From Brachymonas sp049977365 (GTDB taxonomy: Bacteria > Pseudomonadota > Gammaproteobacteria > Burkholderiales > Burkholderiaceae_C), in the NCBI RefSeq assembly GCF_049977365.1, contig NZ_JBNGEN010000002.1:232820-296819 (forward strand): DNA of 64,000 nucleotides, in the 5' to 3' direction. Below the pieces are notes generated by a model. It was not told the origin of the DNA. It saw only the letters and a list, made by a program, of their open reading frames with translations, and made no database searches. The translations under genes and the position numbers were made by a program. Shown in pieces: positions 8,911 to 20,027 of this stretch (position 1 is the first letter of the stretch; every line of letters begins with the position of its first letter).

Positions 8911-9701
8911 GGTTGGGACGACGGTTTGTGGCGCGCGTGACGGGTGGTCTTGCGGGTGATTTTGACGATGGCATGGGCGGCCTCGCCCCCCTGTGCCAGG
9001 GACTGCTGCAGATGGGCGAGCATGCGCGCAGCTGCATCCTGCTCGGCCGCACGGCGCGAACTGCCGCTGCCGCGCTGCACCTGCTGCAGGGCATCGACAC
9101 GGCAGTCCACGAAAAAGGTCTGCTGGTGCGCCTCTCCGGCGATCTCCGACACCGTGTAGTCGGGCACATGCATGCGCCTGCCCTGGAGCCATTCCTGCAG
9201 GGCCGTCTTGGGATCCTTGCCCATGGCCGCCATGTGGGTGCTGATTTCGATGTCGGCAAACAGATGGTGCACGATGGCTTCCGCATGCAGATAGCTGGAA
9301 TCGAGGTAGATGGCCCCCAGAACCGCCTCGAAGGCATCGGCGAGAATGGAGGGACGCTGCGCGCCTCCGGATCGGCGCTCGCCTTCGCCCAGGCGCAGGC
9401 CTGCTGCCAGATCGAGCCGCAGCGCGATCCGGTGAAGGCTGTCCTGCTTGACGAGGTTGGCGCGGATGCGCGAGAGCTCGCCCTCGGTGGCGGAAGGCAG
9501 GCGCGCGTAGAGCAGGCTGGTGATGGCCAGGTTGAGCACCGAATCCCCCAGGAATTCGAGCCGCTCATTGTGATCTGCACAGAAGCTGCGATGGGTAAGT
9601 GCCTGCTGCAGCAGGGGCAGGCAGGAGAATTCATGCCCCACCCGCCGGGCCAGAGCCGTCAGCTCCGTCTGGGCAGGTACAGGCACTTCATGGGAAGACA
9701 T
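8907..9701 (-). CDS. rnc: Ribonuclease III
   Basis: 264-residue double-strand-specific endoribonuclease for rRNA and mRNA processing. The RNase III signature ERLEFLGDSVL is at residues 46-56, and the second acidic patch is in ILADAFEAVLGAIYLD. The C-terminal dsRNA-binding domain begins near KTALQEWLQGR, with a basic tail ending TRHARHKPSSQP. It starts two bases after the DUF4845 stop and overlaps era by four bases, so the three genes are probably cotranslated. Confidence 0.95.
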   Translation of the reverse strand: MSSHEVPVPAQTELTALARRVGHEFSCLPLLQQALTHRSFCADHNERLEFLGDSVLNLAITSLLYARLPSATEGELSRIRANLVKQDSLHRIALRLDLAAGLRLGEGERRSGGAQRPSILADAFEAVLGAIYLDSSYLHAEAIVHHLFADIEISTHMAAMGKDPKTALQEWLQGRRMHVPDYTVSEIAGEAHQQTFFVDCRVDALQQVQRGSGSSRRAAEQDAAARMLAHLQQSLAQGGEAAHAIVKITRKTTRHARHKPSSQP

Positions 9702-9703
9702 GT

Positions 9704-10060
9704 TTATTTCGATTCACCTGAATAATGAATGAGCAGGGAAACCGGACCGGCAAGGGGCACTTCCTTGTCATAGGCGAACTTGATCTTGACCTGATCGTTG
9801 ACCTTGGTGACTTCCAGATCCTTGCCCGAGATGGTATGAATATCGTCAATGGCAGCGGAGGCGTCGAAGGCACGCTCGATCTCGGCCACCGTGGCGCCGG
9901 TCTTGGCCCGCTCCACTGCCTTGAGAATCGACTGGTACTCGACGATGCTGGGCACGGCACGCGCCACGGCAATGCCGACCACGGCGACGAGCGCCAGAAT
10001 GAGAACCAGACCGAAAAAGGTCAATCCGCGCTGATGGCGGATGGGTTGGATGTGCTGCAT
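9704..10060 (-). CDS. DUF4845 membrane-anchored protein
   Basis: 118-residue single-pass protein. The N-terminus MQHIQPIRHQRGLTFFGLVL enters a hydrophobic segment (residues ~13-36) like a pilin-type anchor; the rest is a small soluble domain ending in LIHYSGESK. Members of DUF4845 sit between lepB and rnc in most betaproteobacteria, and no function is established. The ATG at 10060 is chosen because it places the hydrophobic segment at the N-terminus; upstream codons look non-native. Confidence 0.85.
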   Translation of the reverse strand: MQHIQPIRHQRGLTFFGLVLILALVAVVGIAVARAVPSIVEYQSILKAVERAKTGATVAEIERAFDASAAIDDIHTISGKDLEVTKVNDQVKIKFAYDKEVPLAGPVSLLIHYSGESK

Positions 10061-10152
10061 GTCGATGCTCTCCCTGTCTGATGGATGGGGCCTGCGTGTC
10101 GTCCGGGGCACAGACTCGGAGTCCGTGCCGGGTGCTCCGGCAGTTGCCGCGC

Positions 10153-11118
10153 TCAGTCGATGCGACCGATGCGCTTGAAATCGCTGAAATTGAACCACAC
10201 GACAATGGCCTTGCCCACGATATTGTGATCCGGCACAAACCCCCAGTAGCGGGAATCTGCCGAATTGTCCCGATTATCCCCCATGACGAAATACTGACCC
10301 TGCGGCACCTTGCAGGTCACGCCTTCGGCGCTGTAGCGGCAGTTGTCGCGCTGGGGAAAGGGCTCGGTCACCGGAATGCCGGCAGGCCGGTTGTCGTCGA
10401 TGAGGATGCGGTGCGTATGTGTGCCGAGCTGCTCCTGGTACTGCTTGAAGTACTGCATGGTGCTCGTGTCCAGATAGTCGGGCAGCGGGGTCTCGTCGAT
10501 CTCGCGGCCGTTGATCGTCAGCCGCTTGTTGAGATACGACACGGTGTCCCCCGGAAGCCCCACCACCCGCTTGATGTAATCGACGCTGGGGTTGGGCGGA
10601 TAGTGGAAGACGATCACGTCGCCGCGCTGCACGGGGCTGCCCTGCGTGATGCGAGCATTGCTCACGGGCACCCGCAACCCCCAGACATGCTTGTCCACGA
10701 GGATGAGGTCACCGATGAGCAGCGAGGGAATCATCGACCCGGACGGAATCTTGAAGGGCTCATAGGCGAACGAGCGCAGCAGGAACACAGCCACGATCAC
10801 CGGGAAGAGTCCTGCCGTCCAGTCGAGCCACCACGGCTGGGCGAGCATGCGCTGGCGGGTTTCCTGCACGTGGGAAGTGTCGGAGGCAATGCCCTGCGCA
10901 GCCAGCGCTTCTTCCTGCTGTCGGCGGGATTCCTCGAACTGCGCGGCAGCACGGCGGCGACGCGGCAGAAACACGAGTTTCTCCGCGACCCAGTACACCC
11001 CGGTGACCACGGAGGCCCAGAGCAGAAAGACGCTCATGTCGCCCTGCAGGAACCCAAGATACCAAGCGGCCACGTAGGCCACGAACGCGGCTAGTACCGC
11101 ACTGGTGAGAAATGGCAT
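10153..11118 (-). CDS. lepB: Signal peptidase I
   Basis: 321-residue inner-membrane protease that removes Sec signal peptides. Two N-terminal membrane segments (~5-22 and ~28-48) flank a basic, Arg/Gln/Glu-rich cytoplasmic loop; a further hydrophobic stretch (~103-117) precedes the catalytic box PSGSMIPSL with Ser128. The general-base Lys183 is in DYIKRVVGLPGD, and the C-terminal GDNRDNSADSRYWGFVP box is intact. The start at 11118 lies five bases after the lepA stop, the usual lepA-lepB operon. Confidence 0.95.
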   Translation of the reverse strand: MPFLTSAVLAAFVAYVAAWYLGFLQGDMSVFLLWASVVTGVYWVAEKLVFLPRRRRAAAQFEESRRQQEEALAAQGIASDTSHVQETRQRMLAQPWWLDWTAGLFPVIVAVFLLRSFAYEPFKIPSGSMIPSLLIGDLILVDKHVWGLRVPVSNARITQGSPVQRGDVIVFHYPPNPSVDYIKRVVGLPGDTVSYLNKRLTINGREIDETPLPDYLDTSTMQYFKQYQEQLGTHTHRILIDDNRPAGIPVTEPFPQRDNCRYSAEGVTCKVPQGQYFVMGDNRDNSADSRYWGFVPDHNIVGKAIVVWFNFSDFKRIGRID

Positions 11119-11123
11119 GTTGT

Positions 11124-12932
<1,809 letters not shown>

Positions 12933-13239
12933 GAGGGCTGTCGTGCACGGGCAGCAAAAAAACGCCCCGCTTCTCGGTTCTCTGCCGTGGCAGGGAACGT
13001 CGCCTGGCAGCAGGCGGGAGCGTGGCGTGAGGAGGATGGGACCCTTCTGGTGCAACGGAAGACCCCATGTGCGGCACCGAAGATATCGGGAGGGGCAAGG
13101 GGCCTGCGCTTTCCCCCTGCATCCATGTCAGGGCATTTTAACGGGATTCGCGCGCAGAGGCGCCCATTCCGGCAGACCAGGACTACACGAAGGGGACGTA
13201 TGTGCAGCTGCCCCCTCCCTGCCCGCCTGGTCGCATTCC
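12933..13239. other. Intergenic region between mucD and lepA
   Basis: About 307 bp with no convincing gene. A run of seven A residues (T residues on the minus strand) lies near 12955-12961, but no clean stem adjoins it. The lepA promoter presumably lies here, but no consensus is clear. Confidence 0.5.
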
Positions 13240-14826
13240 TCAGCGAGTGGGCTTGATCAGGGTGTACTGCGCCCAATCGCCGCGCTGCAGCAGAACCACA
13301 GCCGGGCGCTCCAGAGGAAGCCTGGCCACAGCCGCCCCGAAGGCCGCGACATTGGCCACCGGCTGATTGCCGATGCTCAGAATCACGTCCCCCGCCTGCA
13401 GACCCGCACGGTCGGCAGGGCTGCCGTCCTCCACCTCGCGCACCACCACGCCGCCCTTGCCGTGCAACTGCTGACGCTGGGTGGTCGAGAGTTCGCCGAC
13501 GGAAAGCCCCAGCCGCTGCACGCTGGCTACACTGCCGGGCTCGGCTTTGCTGCCCAGCGAGGATGCAGCGCTGTCGCTCCCTTCGGTGAGCTTGCCGACC
13601 GTGATGGTCAGATCATGGCTGCTCCCGTTGCGCAGCACCGTCATGCTGGCACGGGTGCCGGGGGCGGTATCCCCCACCAGTCGCGGCAGGTCGGAGGTGC
13701 GCTCGATCGGGGTGCCATTGAAGCGGGTGATGATGTCGCCCGCCTGCACGCCAGCCTTTTCTGCCGGTGAACCGGGCATGACCCCCCGCACCACGGCGCC
13801 CCTGTCCTTGCCCAAGCCCATGGATTCGGCCACATCGCCTTCCACGGTGCCAATGGTCACGCCAATCTGGCCTCGTGTGACGCTGCCGGTGGCACGCAGC
13901 TGGTTGGCAATGCGCATGGCTTCGTTGATGGGGATGGAAAACGAAATCCCCATGAAGCCGCCCGAGCGGGAATAGATCTGGCTGTTGATGCCCACCACCT
14001 CGCCGGCCATGTTGATCAACGGCCCTCCGGAATTGCCGGGATTGATGGCCACGTCGGACTGGATGAAGGGAAGATAGTCCCCGGTGTCGCGTTGCTTGGC
14101 ACTGACGATGCCGGCGGTCACGGAGTTTTCGAGCCCGAACGGCGAACCTATGGCCATGACCCACTGCCCGACTTTCAGATTGGCTACATTGCCGATCGTG
14201 ACGGCTGGCAGATTCCTGGCGTCGATCTTGACGACGGCCACGTCGCTGCGGCTGTCCTTGCCCACGACCTTGGCCTTGAACTCGCGCTTGTCGGGCAGCG
14301 TCACGACCAGATCATCTGCACCATCGACCACATGGGCATTGGTGAGGATGTAGCCATCAGGCGAGATGATGAAGCCAGAGCCCACCCCTGTGGGACGTTC
14401 GCTCTCGCCGCCGCCCGGGCTCGGCTGCTGGCGGCGCTGAGAGTTGTCCGGCAGGGGAACACCAAAGAACCTGCGCAGCAGCTCATCCATCTGCTGCTCG
14501 GCACTGCCGCCCTGCACACCGCGCGCCACATGGGTCTTTTCCATGGTGCGGATGTTGACCACAGAGGGGCCGACTTTATCCACCAGAGGGGTGAAATCAG
14601 GAAGTCCGCTGACCAGGGGCCGCGAGGGCGGCGCAGACGCTGGCGGCACAGCGGCCAGAGAGGATGTCTGCGACTCTCCATCCGGCCGGGAAGCCGCGGA
14701 AGTCTTGGCATTGCAGGCCGACAGCACCAGGGCCAGGGTAGTGAGCGCCACGGTGGCGCCGCGATGGCAGCGGAGAGTCAGACGCGAACGGGCGGCCGCA
14801 TCAGCGGCTCGATCGGGGACAGGCAT
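13240..14826 (-). CDS. mucD: Do-family periplasmic serine protease (MucD/DegQ-like), putative lipoprotein
   Basis: 528-residue HtrA protease. The catalytic triad is His165 (TNAHVVDGADD), Asp195 (SRSDVAVVKI) and Ser266 (GNSGGPL), followed by two PDZ domains (~295-390 and ~425-525). The N-terminal segment ends in LVLSAC with Cys38, a good lipobox, so a lipid-anchored periplasmic enzyme is likely. It follows rpoE-rseA-rseB on the same strand, with 229 bp before it. This is the mucD position, implying a role in envelope proteostasis and sigma-E control. Confidence 0.93.
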   Translation of the reverse strand: MPVPDRAADAAARSRLTLRCHRGATVALTTLALVLSACNAKTSAASRPDGESQTSSLAAVPPASAPPSRPLVSGLPDFTPLVDKVGPSVVNIRTMEKTHVARGVQGGSAEQQMDELLRRFFGVPLPDNSQRRQQPSPGGGESERPTGVGSGFIISPDGYILTNAHVVDGADDLVVTLPDKREFKAKVVGKDSRSDVAVVKIDARNLPAVTIGNVANLKVGQWVMAIGSPFGLENSVTAGIVSAKQRDTGDYLPFIQSDVAINPGNSGGPLINMAGEVVGINSQIYSRSGGFMGISFSIPINEAMRIANQLRATGSVTRGQIGVTIGTVEGDVAESMGLGKDRGAVVRGVMPGSPAEKAGVQAGDIITRFNGTPIERTSDLPRLVGDTAPGTRASMTVLRNGSSHDLTITVGKLTEGSDSAASSLGSKAEPGSVASVQRLGLSVGELSTTQRQQLHGKGGVVVREVEDGSPADRAGLQAGDVILSIGNQPVANVAAFGAAVARLPLERPAVVLLQRGDWAQYTLIKPTR

Positions 14827-15055
14827 CGTGAAACCTCATCAACGAATGAACGGGTAAGCCGGGCCGGCCTCCACGATTTCCAGGAAATGTCGTCATCTCC
14901 CGGCCTCTTCTGTCGTGCATCGCAGCAATGCCAGCCTCTCAGAGGCACATTCTTGCAGGCCCCGGTTTTTTCAACCGGAACAATCGTAAGAACCTGTATG
15001 TCATCCCCTCTTCCCTCCTCACCTTGCCTGTGCGAGGGAGCCATGAAAAGGGATC

Positions 15056-16462
15056 CTAGCGAATGCGATACAGGTTCTGCAGGACTTCCTGCAGGGCGGC
15101 CAGCGGCGCCTCCCCCACGGCTGTCACAAACGCATCGGGACCGAAAGTGCGCGACAGGATGCGGGTGGCGCCCCGTTCCACCGGCCCTGGAGGCGGGTGG
15201 CGCATCGCCCCCGGAGACTCGATGAACAGCGAGATGCTGCCGAGGCCATCCGACAGCACACACTGCGTCACGGGAGGTCCCCAGCCTTCGCTCGGGGGCG
15301 TCGGGCGCTGGAGAAAGGGAGTGGACGCTGGCGGCGGGGGGCGATGCCCGAACCAGCGCCCCCCATGCCCTCCGGGACCTTCTCCATGCCGGCCACCATG
15401 CCCCTCGTGTCCCGGCCGCATGCCCATGAGAGGGCCAGCCTCCGCCGGCCCTCCGTCGCCACCTTCCATGGGGTGGCGCTGGTAACACGATGTCACAACA
15501 TAGCCCGGGGTCGGCTGTCTCCACCCCCATCCGAGACGACTCAGGTCCAGGGATTGCAGGGCACGCCGATCCACCCGGTAGGCCTGGGTGGCTGCCATCA
15601 TGCGCTCGAGTGTCTGAAAATCGACCGGGGCAGACAATTGGACATTCTCGAACGCCACCTCGCGCACCACCCTCAGATTGCCAGGCTCCCACACCCCTGG
15701 CCGCACCGCATCCAGCATCTGCCAGCGCAGGATCAGTCCGGTCTGCTTGTCACTCCAGAAACGAAAGGCATTGCGCAAATGGTCCACAGGGGCAAGCAGG
15801 GTCACCCAGGCCTCGCGCCCCGCCACCCGTGCACTGCCCTGCGCACCGGCCCGGTAGCGTGCCGCCGTCTCGACCAGGTGCATGCGGCTCAGCGGTGCCA
15901 GCCCCGGAAAGAGACTGCGGAATGCTGGCATGTTGGTACGCAGCTGCACGACATGCGCATCCGGCATGAAGACGGCCACCGCCTGATCGGTACGGAAGAT
16001 GGTGCGTCTGCGCCCTGCCAGCAGCTCGACCCGTTCGATTTGCCGTGTGCCCTGCACGGCATGGACCATGCGGGCACCACGCACCCGTCCATCCGGTCCC
16101 GACATGGCGAGCGTGCCTGCATAGGGCTGTGAAGAGGCCGCATTCTGCCAGCGCTCCAGCCACGGCAGAGCCGAAGTCCAGCGCACGGGCGCGACCCAGC
16201 CATCCCGGGAAGGAAGCACGAATGCAGTGCGCTGCATTTCAGGCTCTCCATGCCCATGCCTGTGCCCATCTCCATGCATATGCATGTGCGCAGTGGCGGG
16301 CGCCCCCCACAGCAGCACCGCACACAGGGCTGCAACCTGGAATGCCCCCGCTGTCGACCGACGCACGATGACCACGCCACCGCCAGGCGCACAGAAGGCA
16401 CCTGGTCTTCCACCCTGCCTCTGGATCACTGTGGACACCCCTTTATCCCTCCCCGCACCCAT
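15056..16462 (-). CDS. rseB: Sigma-E regulatory protein RseB/MucB with histidine-rich insertions
   Basis: 468-residue periplasmic protein that in the family binds anti-sigma factor RseA and senses envelope damage. MucB/RseB signatures include ASSQPYAGTL, RQIERVELLAG and HLVETAARYRAGA, and the C-terminal domain ends GEAPLAALQEVLQNLYRIR. A hydrophobic segment ending GAPATA acts as signal peptide. Two His-rich stretches are unusual: one immediately after the signal peptide (HMHMHGDGHRHGHG) and one around residues 345-375 mixing His and Gly between the two domains. The ATG at 16462 overlaps the rseA stop (TGATG), but the long pre-signal N-terminus suggests a later start, for example a GTG just before VIVRRSTAG. 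Confidence 0.85.
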   Translation of the reverse strand: MGAGRDKGVSTVIQRQGGRPGAFCAPGGGVVIVRRSTAGAFQVAALCAVLLWGAPATAHMHMHGDGHRHGHGEPEMQRTAFVLPSRDGWVAPVRWTSALPWLERWQNAASSQPYAGTLAMSGPDGRVRGARMVHAVQGTRQIERVELLAGRRRTIFRTDQAVAVFMPDAHVVQLRTNMPAFRSLFPGLAPLSRMHLVETAARYRAGAQGSARVAGREAWVTLLAPVDHLRNAFRFWSDKQTGLILRWQMLDAVRPGVWEPGNLRVVREVAFENVQLSAPVDFQTLERMMAATQAYRVDRRALQSLDLSRLGWGWRQPTPGYVVTSCYQRHPMEGGDGGPAEAGPLMGMRPGHEGHGGRHGEGPGGHGGRWFGHRPPPPASTPFLQRPTPPSEGWGPPVTQCVLSDGLGSISLFIESPGAMRHPPPGPVERGATRILSRTFGPDAFVTAVGEAPLAALQEVLQNLYRIR

Positions 16463-17178
16463 CAGAAGGCCGAGCCATCATCGACTCCTCCCTGCACCAG
16501 GTCCGGCAGCATCGACTGCCCTCCCAGCTGCGCATGCGCCACCACCAGACTGTCGATCTGGCGCTCCATGAGCTGATCGGCAGCCCCACTGGCAGCGGTC
16601 GTGGCCTGCATGCCTCCGACCTTTCCGCCTGCAGCCACCGTCTGCGACCAGCCCGCTGCATCCTGCCCCCGCGACACCATCCCCCCTTCGAGCATGGCAG
16701 GCCACTGCGATGCCGCCACATTCCAGACAGTCACGACCATGACCGCCAGAGAAGCAAATCCGACCGCCCATTTCCAGCGCCACACAGGCGCATTGGCCGC
16801 CTCGCGCTGGCCGCGGACATCCACCACGGGCTCGGATGGTTCACGGTGCGGCTCCAGTGCCCGTGATCCGGTATCGCCTGCCAGCACATCCTCGCGCATG
16901 CTGCCCACCTCACATTGCTCCAGTCTGGCATGCAGGGCCACCATCCAGCCAGAACCCCCTACTGCCGCACTCTGATCGCCCGTCGCCGCATGGGAAACCA
17001 GCTCCCCACGCAGCAGGTCGCGCATGCCATGCCACTCTGCCCACTGTGCCCGAGCCTCTGCATCCTGCAGCAGCCATGCGAGCACCGCGTCCTCCTGCAC
17101 CTCATCGGGCAAGGGGGCGCCATCCATCCAGGCCGACAGGGCCTGCGGCAGAACCTGATTGACTGTGTCTTGCTGCAT
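16462..17178 (-). CDS. rseA: Anti-sigma-E factor RseA/MucA
   Basis: 238-residue single-pass inner-membrane anti-sigma factor. The N-terminal cytoplasmic RseA domain (about residues 8-65: LSAWMDGAPLPDE, WLLQDAEARAQW, HGMRDLLRGE) would bind RpoE. A transmembrane helix spans ~137-158, and the C-terminal periplasmic part is rich in Gly, Ala and Gln. Identification rests on the domain pattern and on position: 13 bp after rpoE and overlapping rseB by one base. The start at 17178 gives the expected N-terminus. Confidence 0.88.
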   Translation of the reverse strand: MQQDTVNQVLPQALSAWMDGAPLPDEVQEDAVLAWLLQDAEARAQWAEWHGMRDLLRGELVSHAATGDQSAAVGGSGWMVALHARLEQCEVGSMREDVLAGDTGSRALEPHREPSEPVVDVRGQREAANAPVWRWKWAVGFASLAVMVVTVWNVAASQWPAMLEGGMVSRGQDAAGWSQTVAAGGKVGGMQATTAASGAADQLMERQIDSLVVAHAQLGGQSMLPDLVQGGVDDGSAF

Positions 17179-17191
17179 GATTCCTTCTACC

Positions 17192-17860
17192 TTACCAACG
17201 TTTACCCGTCCGGTGATCCAGGAGTGGGCGCAACTTTCTGGCCACGGCCTCCCGGGCCCTGAAGATGCGCGAACGCACCGTTCCCACCGGACACCCCATC
17301 TCCTGGGCAATGTCCTCGTAGCTCATTCCATCCATCTCACGCAAGGTCAGCGCCCGCCCCAGTTCTTCCGGGAGATCTTCCAGCGCCTGATGCACGGCCT
17401 CGGCCACCTCGCGTGCAGCCATGACCGCCTCCGGGGTTTCCTCGCTGGTTGGTTCGTTGTGCTTCAGAAAAGTTTCATCGTCTTCATCCCCGGCCACCGA
17501 AAGCGACGCGTCGCTCACCGTGGGATTGCGCTTGAGGTCGAGCAGCGCCTTGCGGGCGGTGTTCATGGCAACGCGGTACAGCCAGGTGTAGAACTGGGCG
17601 TCCCCCCTGAACTGGTGGAGAGCCCGATAGGCGCGGATGAAGGTTTCCTGCGTGATGTCCGGCACCAGATCGACGTCGCGGACCATGCGTCGCACCAGCC
17701 GCTCGATGCGATGCTGGTATTTGAGCACCAGCAGCTCGAAGGCGCGCTGCTCGCCCCCGAGCGTACGCTGCACCAGCAGCCAGTCGGCATTCTGGTTTTC
17801 CTGAGCGGAAACGGCGCCCTCTCCTTCGCCAGACGCCCCATGAGACTCGACTGGGCTCAT
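17192..17860 (-). CDS. rpoE: RNA polymerase sigma factor RpoE (AlgU)
   Basis: 222-residue ECF sigma factor for the envelope stress response. Region 2 shows AFELLVLKYQHRIERLVRRM, then the DLVPDITQETFIRAYRALHQF motif and FYTWLYRVAMNTARKAL; region 4 has LREMDGMSYEDIAQEMGCPVGTVRSRIFRARE split across the helix-turn-helix. An acidic linker separates them. The N-terminus has ~20 extra residues. The ATG at 17860 overlaps the upstream gene stop as ATGA. It heads rpoE-rseA-rseB-mucD, whose products presumably control it post-translationally. Confidence 0.94.
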   Translation of the reverse strand: MSPVESHGASGEGEGAVSAQENQNADWLLVQRTLGGEQRAFELLVLKYQHRIERLVRRMVRDVDLVPDITQETFIRAYRALHQFRGDAQFYTWLYRVAMNTARKALLDLKRNPTVSDASLSVAGDEDDETFLKHNEPTSEETPEAVMAAREVAEAVHQALEDLPEELGRALTLREMDGMSYEDIAQEMGCPVGTVRSRIFRAREAVARKLRPLLDHRTGKRW

Positions 17861-18375
17861 GGATGCCCCCCTGGATCGCTGCTGTCTTCCACCACAGGAC
17901 GCCACCCATACAGAGCCGACCGCAGGGCATGCCAATGCGCGGGAGCCTGCGAAGCGCTGAGCCAGAGATAACGCACTGCAGGACGGGACGTGGTGGAAGC
18001 AGCGCGCCAACGCACCAGTGCCATGTGCTGGAAATCCAGCAGCACGGCACATGCGCCTTCGTCACGCTGCAGAGGAGCTTCCGAGGCTTCTGCCGTACAC
18101 GCAGACCATTCGAGCCGCCATTGCTGGCCTGACCACACCAGCCAGCCGGCTGTCTGCCGGGAAGCCCAGTGCCAGCTCCACAGACTCAGGATCACCGAAA
18201 GGGCTACACACCCCCACCACAGCGCATCATGCCGCCAGGCCGGAAAGCGCTGTGCAAGCCGCCATCCCCCCAGCGTGCATGCGAGCACCAGGGTTTCCAT
18301 CCCCCACGCCATGCGCCATCCTGCCCGACCTCCTGTCGGGTAATGCACTGCAGGAGGCTGGTAGGATTTCTTCAC
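17857..18375 (-). CDS. Small membrane protein upstream of rpoE (YgfX-like)
   Basis: About 172 residues, with two hydrophobic helices near the N-terminus (around METLVLACTLGGW and ALSVILSLWSWHW), then a soluble C-terminal part rich in Trp. Its placement between fabF and rpoE, and the two-helix layout, match a poorly characterised betaproteobacterial family resembling YgfX. The start is uncertain: a GTG at 18375 (VKKSYQPPAVHYP) gives a plausible N-terminus, while an ATG at 18465 would add Gly-rich non-native residues. Its stop overlaps the rpoE start by four bases, so the two are likely coupled. Confidence 0.6.
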   Translation of the reverse strand: MKKSYQPPAVHYPTGGRAGWRMAWGMETLVLACTLGGWRLAQRFPAWRHDALWWGCVALSVILSLWSWHWASRQTAGWLVWSGQQWRLEWSACTAEASEAPLQRDEGACAVLLDFQHMALVRWRAASTTSRPAVRYLWLSASQAPAHWHALRSALYGWRPVVEDSSDPGGHP

Positions 18376-18487
18376 GGTTCTCTGCCATGAAAGGAAGACG
18401 CCCCCTCCTCCATGCGAAGGAGGAGAGAGACGGAGGAATGCAGTTCCCCTCGACGCACAGCCCAAACGGAGGGAGAGGCTGGATGCG

Positions 18488-19729
18488 TCAGACGCGCTTG
18501 AAGATCAGCGTGCCGTTCGTTCCACCGAACCCGAAGTTGTTCTTCATGGCCACATCGATCCGGCGTTCACGCGCCGTGTTGGCACAGTAATCCAGGTCGC
18601 AATCCGGATCCTGATCGACCAAATTGATGGTTGGCGGGCAGATCTGATGGTGCAATGCCAGTACCGTGAAGACACTCTCCACGCCGCCGGCACCGCCGAG
18701 CAGATGCCCTGTCATGCTCTTGGTCGAGCTGACCACGGTACGGTAGGCATGATCCCCCAGCGCCGCCTTGATCGCATTGGATTCGTTGGCGTCTCCCAGG
18801 GGAGTCGAGGTGCCATGGGCATTCAGGTAGTCCACGGCATCGGCATTGAGACCTGCATCGCGCAAAGCGGCCACCATGGCGCGGCGCGGCCCATCCATGT
18901 TGGGAGCCGTCATGTGTCCGGCGTCACCGCTCATGCCGAAACCGACAATCTCGGCATAGATGCGTGCCCCGCGTGCCTTGGCCCGCTCGTACTCTTCCAG
19001 CACCAGGATTCCTGCGCCTTCACCCAGCACGAAACCATCGCGCCCCTTGTCCCAGGGACGGCTGGCGGCCTCGGGCTCGTCATTGCGCGTGGACAGGGCC
19101 CGCATGGCAGCGAACCCTCCGATGCCGAGAGGAGACACAGTGGATTCTGCTCCGCCAGCGATGATCACATCGGCATCGCCATGCTCGATCAGACGGGCTC
19201 CCTGGCCAATGCAGTGCAGCCCGGTGGTGCATGCCGTGACGATGGCCAGGTTGGGCCCCTTGTAGCCAAAGCGCATGGACACATGCCCAGCCACCATGTT
19301 GACGATGGAAGCAGGAACGAAGAACGGAGTAATGCGACGGGGCCCCCGGTTGACATATTCGCTGTGCGTGTCCTCGATCAGGGGCAGACCGCCAATGCCG
19401 GAACCGATCACGCAGCCGATGCGTTCGGCTTCCTCCTGGGAAAGCGCATCGCCGAAGGGCAGACCGGCATCCTCCACGGCTTCCTGCGCAGCGGCAATCC
19501 CGTAATGGATGAAGGTATCCATGGTGCGCGCCTCCTTGGTGGAGACGTACTTGTCGACCTGGAACCCCTTGACCTCACCCGCGATCTGGCAGGCAAAGTT
19601 CGATGCATCGAAACGGGTGATCCGGCCGATGCCGGAACGGCCGGCGATGAGGTTCGCCCAGGATTCGCCTACGGTATTGCCTACGGGAGTGATGCACCCG
19701 AGGCCAGTCACAACAACGCGACGGGACAT
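18488..19729 (-). CDS. fabF: 3-oxoacyl-[acyl-carrier-protein] synthase II
   Basis: 413-residue condensing enzyme of fatty-acid elongation. The nucleophile Cys167 lies in VTACTTGLH; the two His of the Cys-His-His triad lie in NAHGTSTPLGD and TKSMTGHLLGGAG; the glycine-rich C-terminus has NNFGFGGTNG. The start at 19729 (MSRRVVVTGLGCITPVGN) is canonical; additional upstream codons are not conserved. It lies about 300 bp after acpP, separated by a perfect hairpin. Confidence 0.97.
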   Translation of the reverse strand: MSRRVVVTGLGCITPVGNTVGESWANLIAGRSGIGRITRFDASNFACQIAGEVKGFQVDKYVSTKEARTMDTFIHYGIAAAQEAVEDAGLPFGDALSQEEAERIGCVIGSGIGGLPLIEDTHSEYVNRGPRRITPFFVPASIVNMVAGHVSMRFGYKGPNLAIVTACTTGLHCIGQGARLIEHGDADVIIAGGAESTVSPLGIGGFAAMRALSTRNDEPEAASRPWDKGRDGFVLGEGAGILVLEEYERAKARGARIYAEIVGFGMSGDAGHMTAPNMDGPRRAMVAALRDAGLNADAVDYLNAHGTSTPLGDANESNAIKAALGDHAYRTVVSSTKSMTGHLLGGAGGVESVFTVLALHHQICPPTINLVDQDPDCDLDYCANTARERRIDVAMKNNFGFGGTNGTLIFKRV

Positions 19730-19853
19730 ATCAGTTTCTCGGCAGTGTGACTCGCCTGTGCAGAGGTAACCCGCTAGGCGAATCTTGGAAAAGCGGAGAC
19801 TTTCGCACCTTGTCTTGCACAGTGCCTGCCAGATGCGCAGAGAGCCATGCCTC

Positions 19854-19876
19854 TGCCATCTCTCGCAGAGATGGCA
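19854..19876. repeat. Perfect inverted repeat between acpP and fabF
   Basis: Ten-base arms TGCCATCTCT / AGAGATGGCA enclose a three-base loop. No T-run follows on the minus strand, so it is not a standard terminator. It sits between the acpP stop and the fabF start, where a stable mRNA hairpin could protect the abundant acpP message or reduce read-through to fabF. The function is inferred. Confidence 0.65.
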
Positions 19877-20027
19877 CAAGACGACGAAGTCCGTCCGGAA
19901 ATGGGAATGATGGCAATGGGAACCGCCCTACTGTGACGCACTCCCACAATGCACGATACCCCATGCCCCTTCGTTTTCACGCAAGGGGATATGGGGCCAT
20001 GCAAACGCTCTGTCCACCCGCAGGGGA

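Noticed and set aside
13970..14020. TTGATCAA word inside mucD as a regulatory site
   Set aside because: It lies within conserved protease coding sequence and lacks the N4 spacer of an FNR box.
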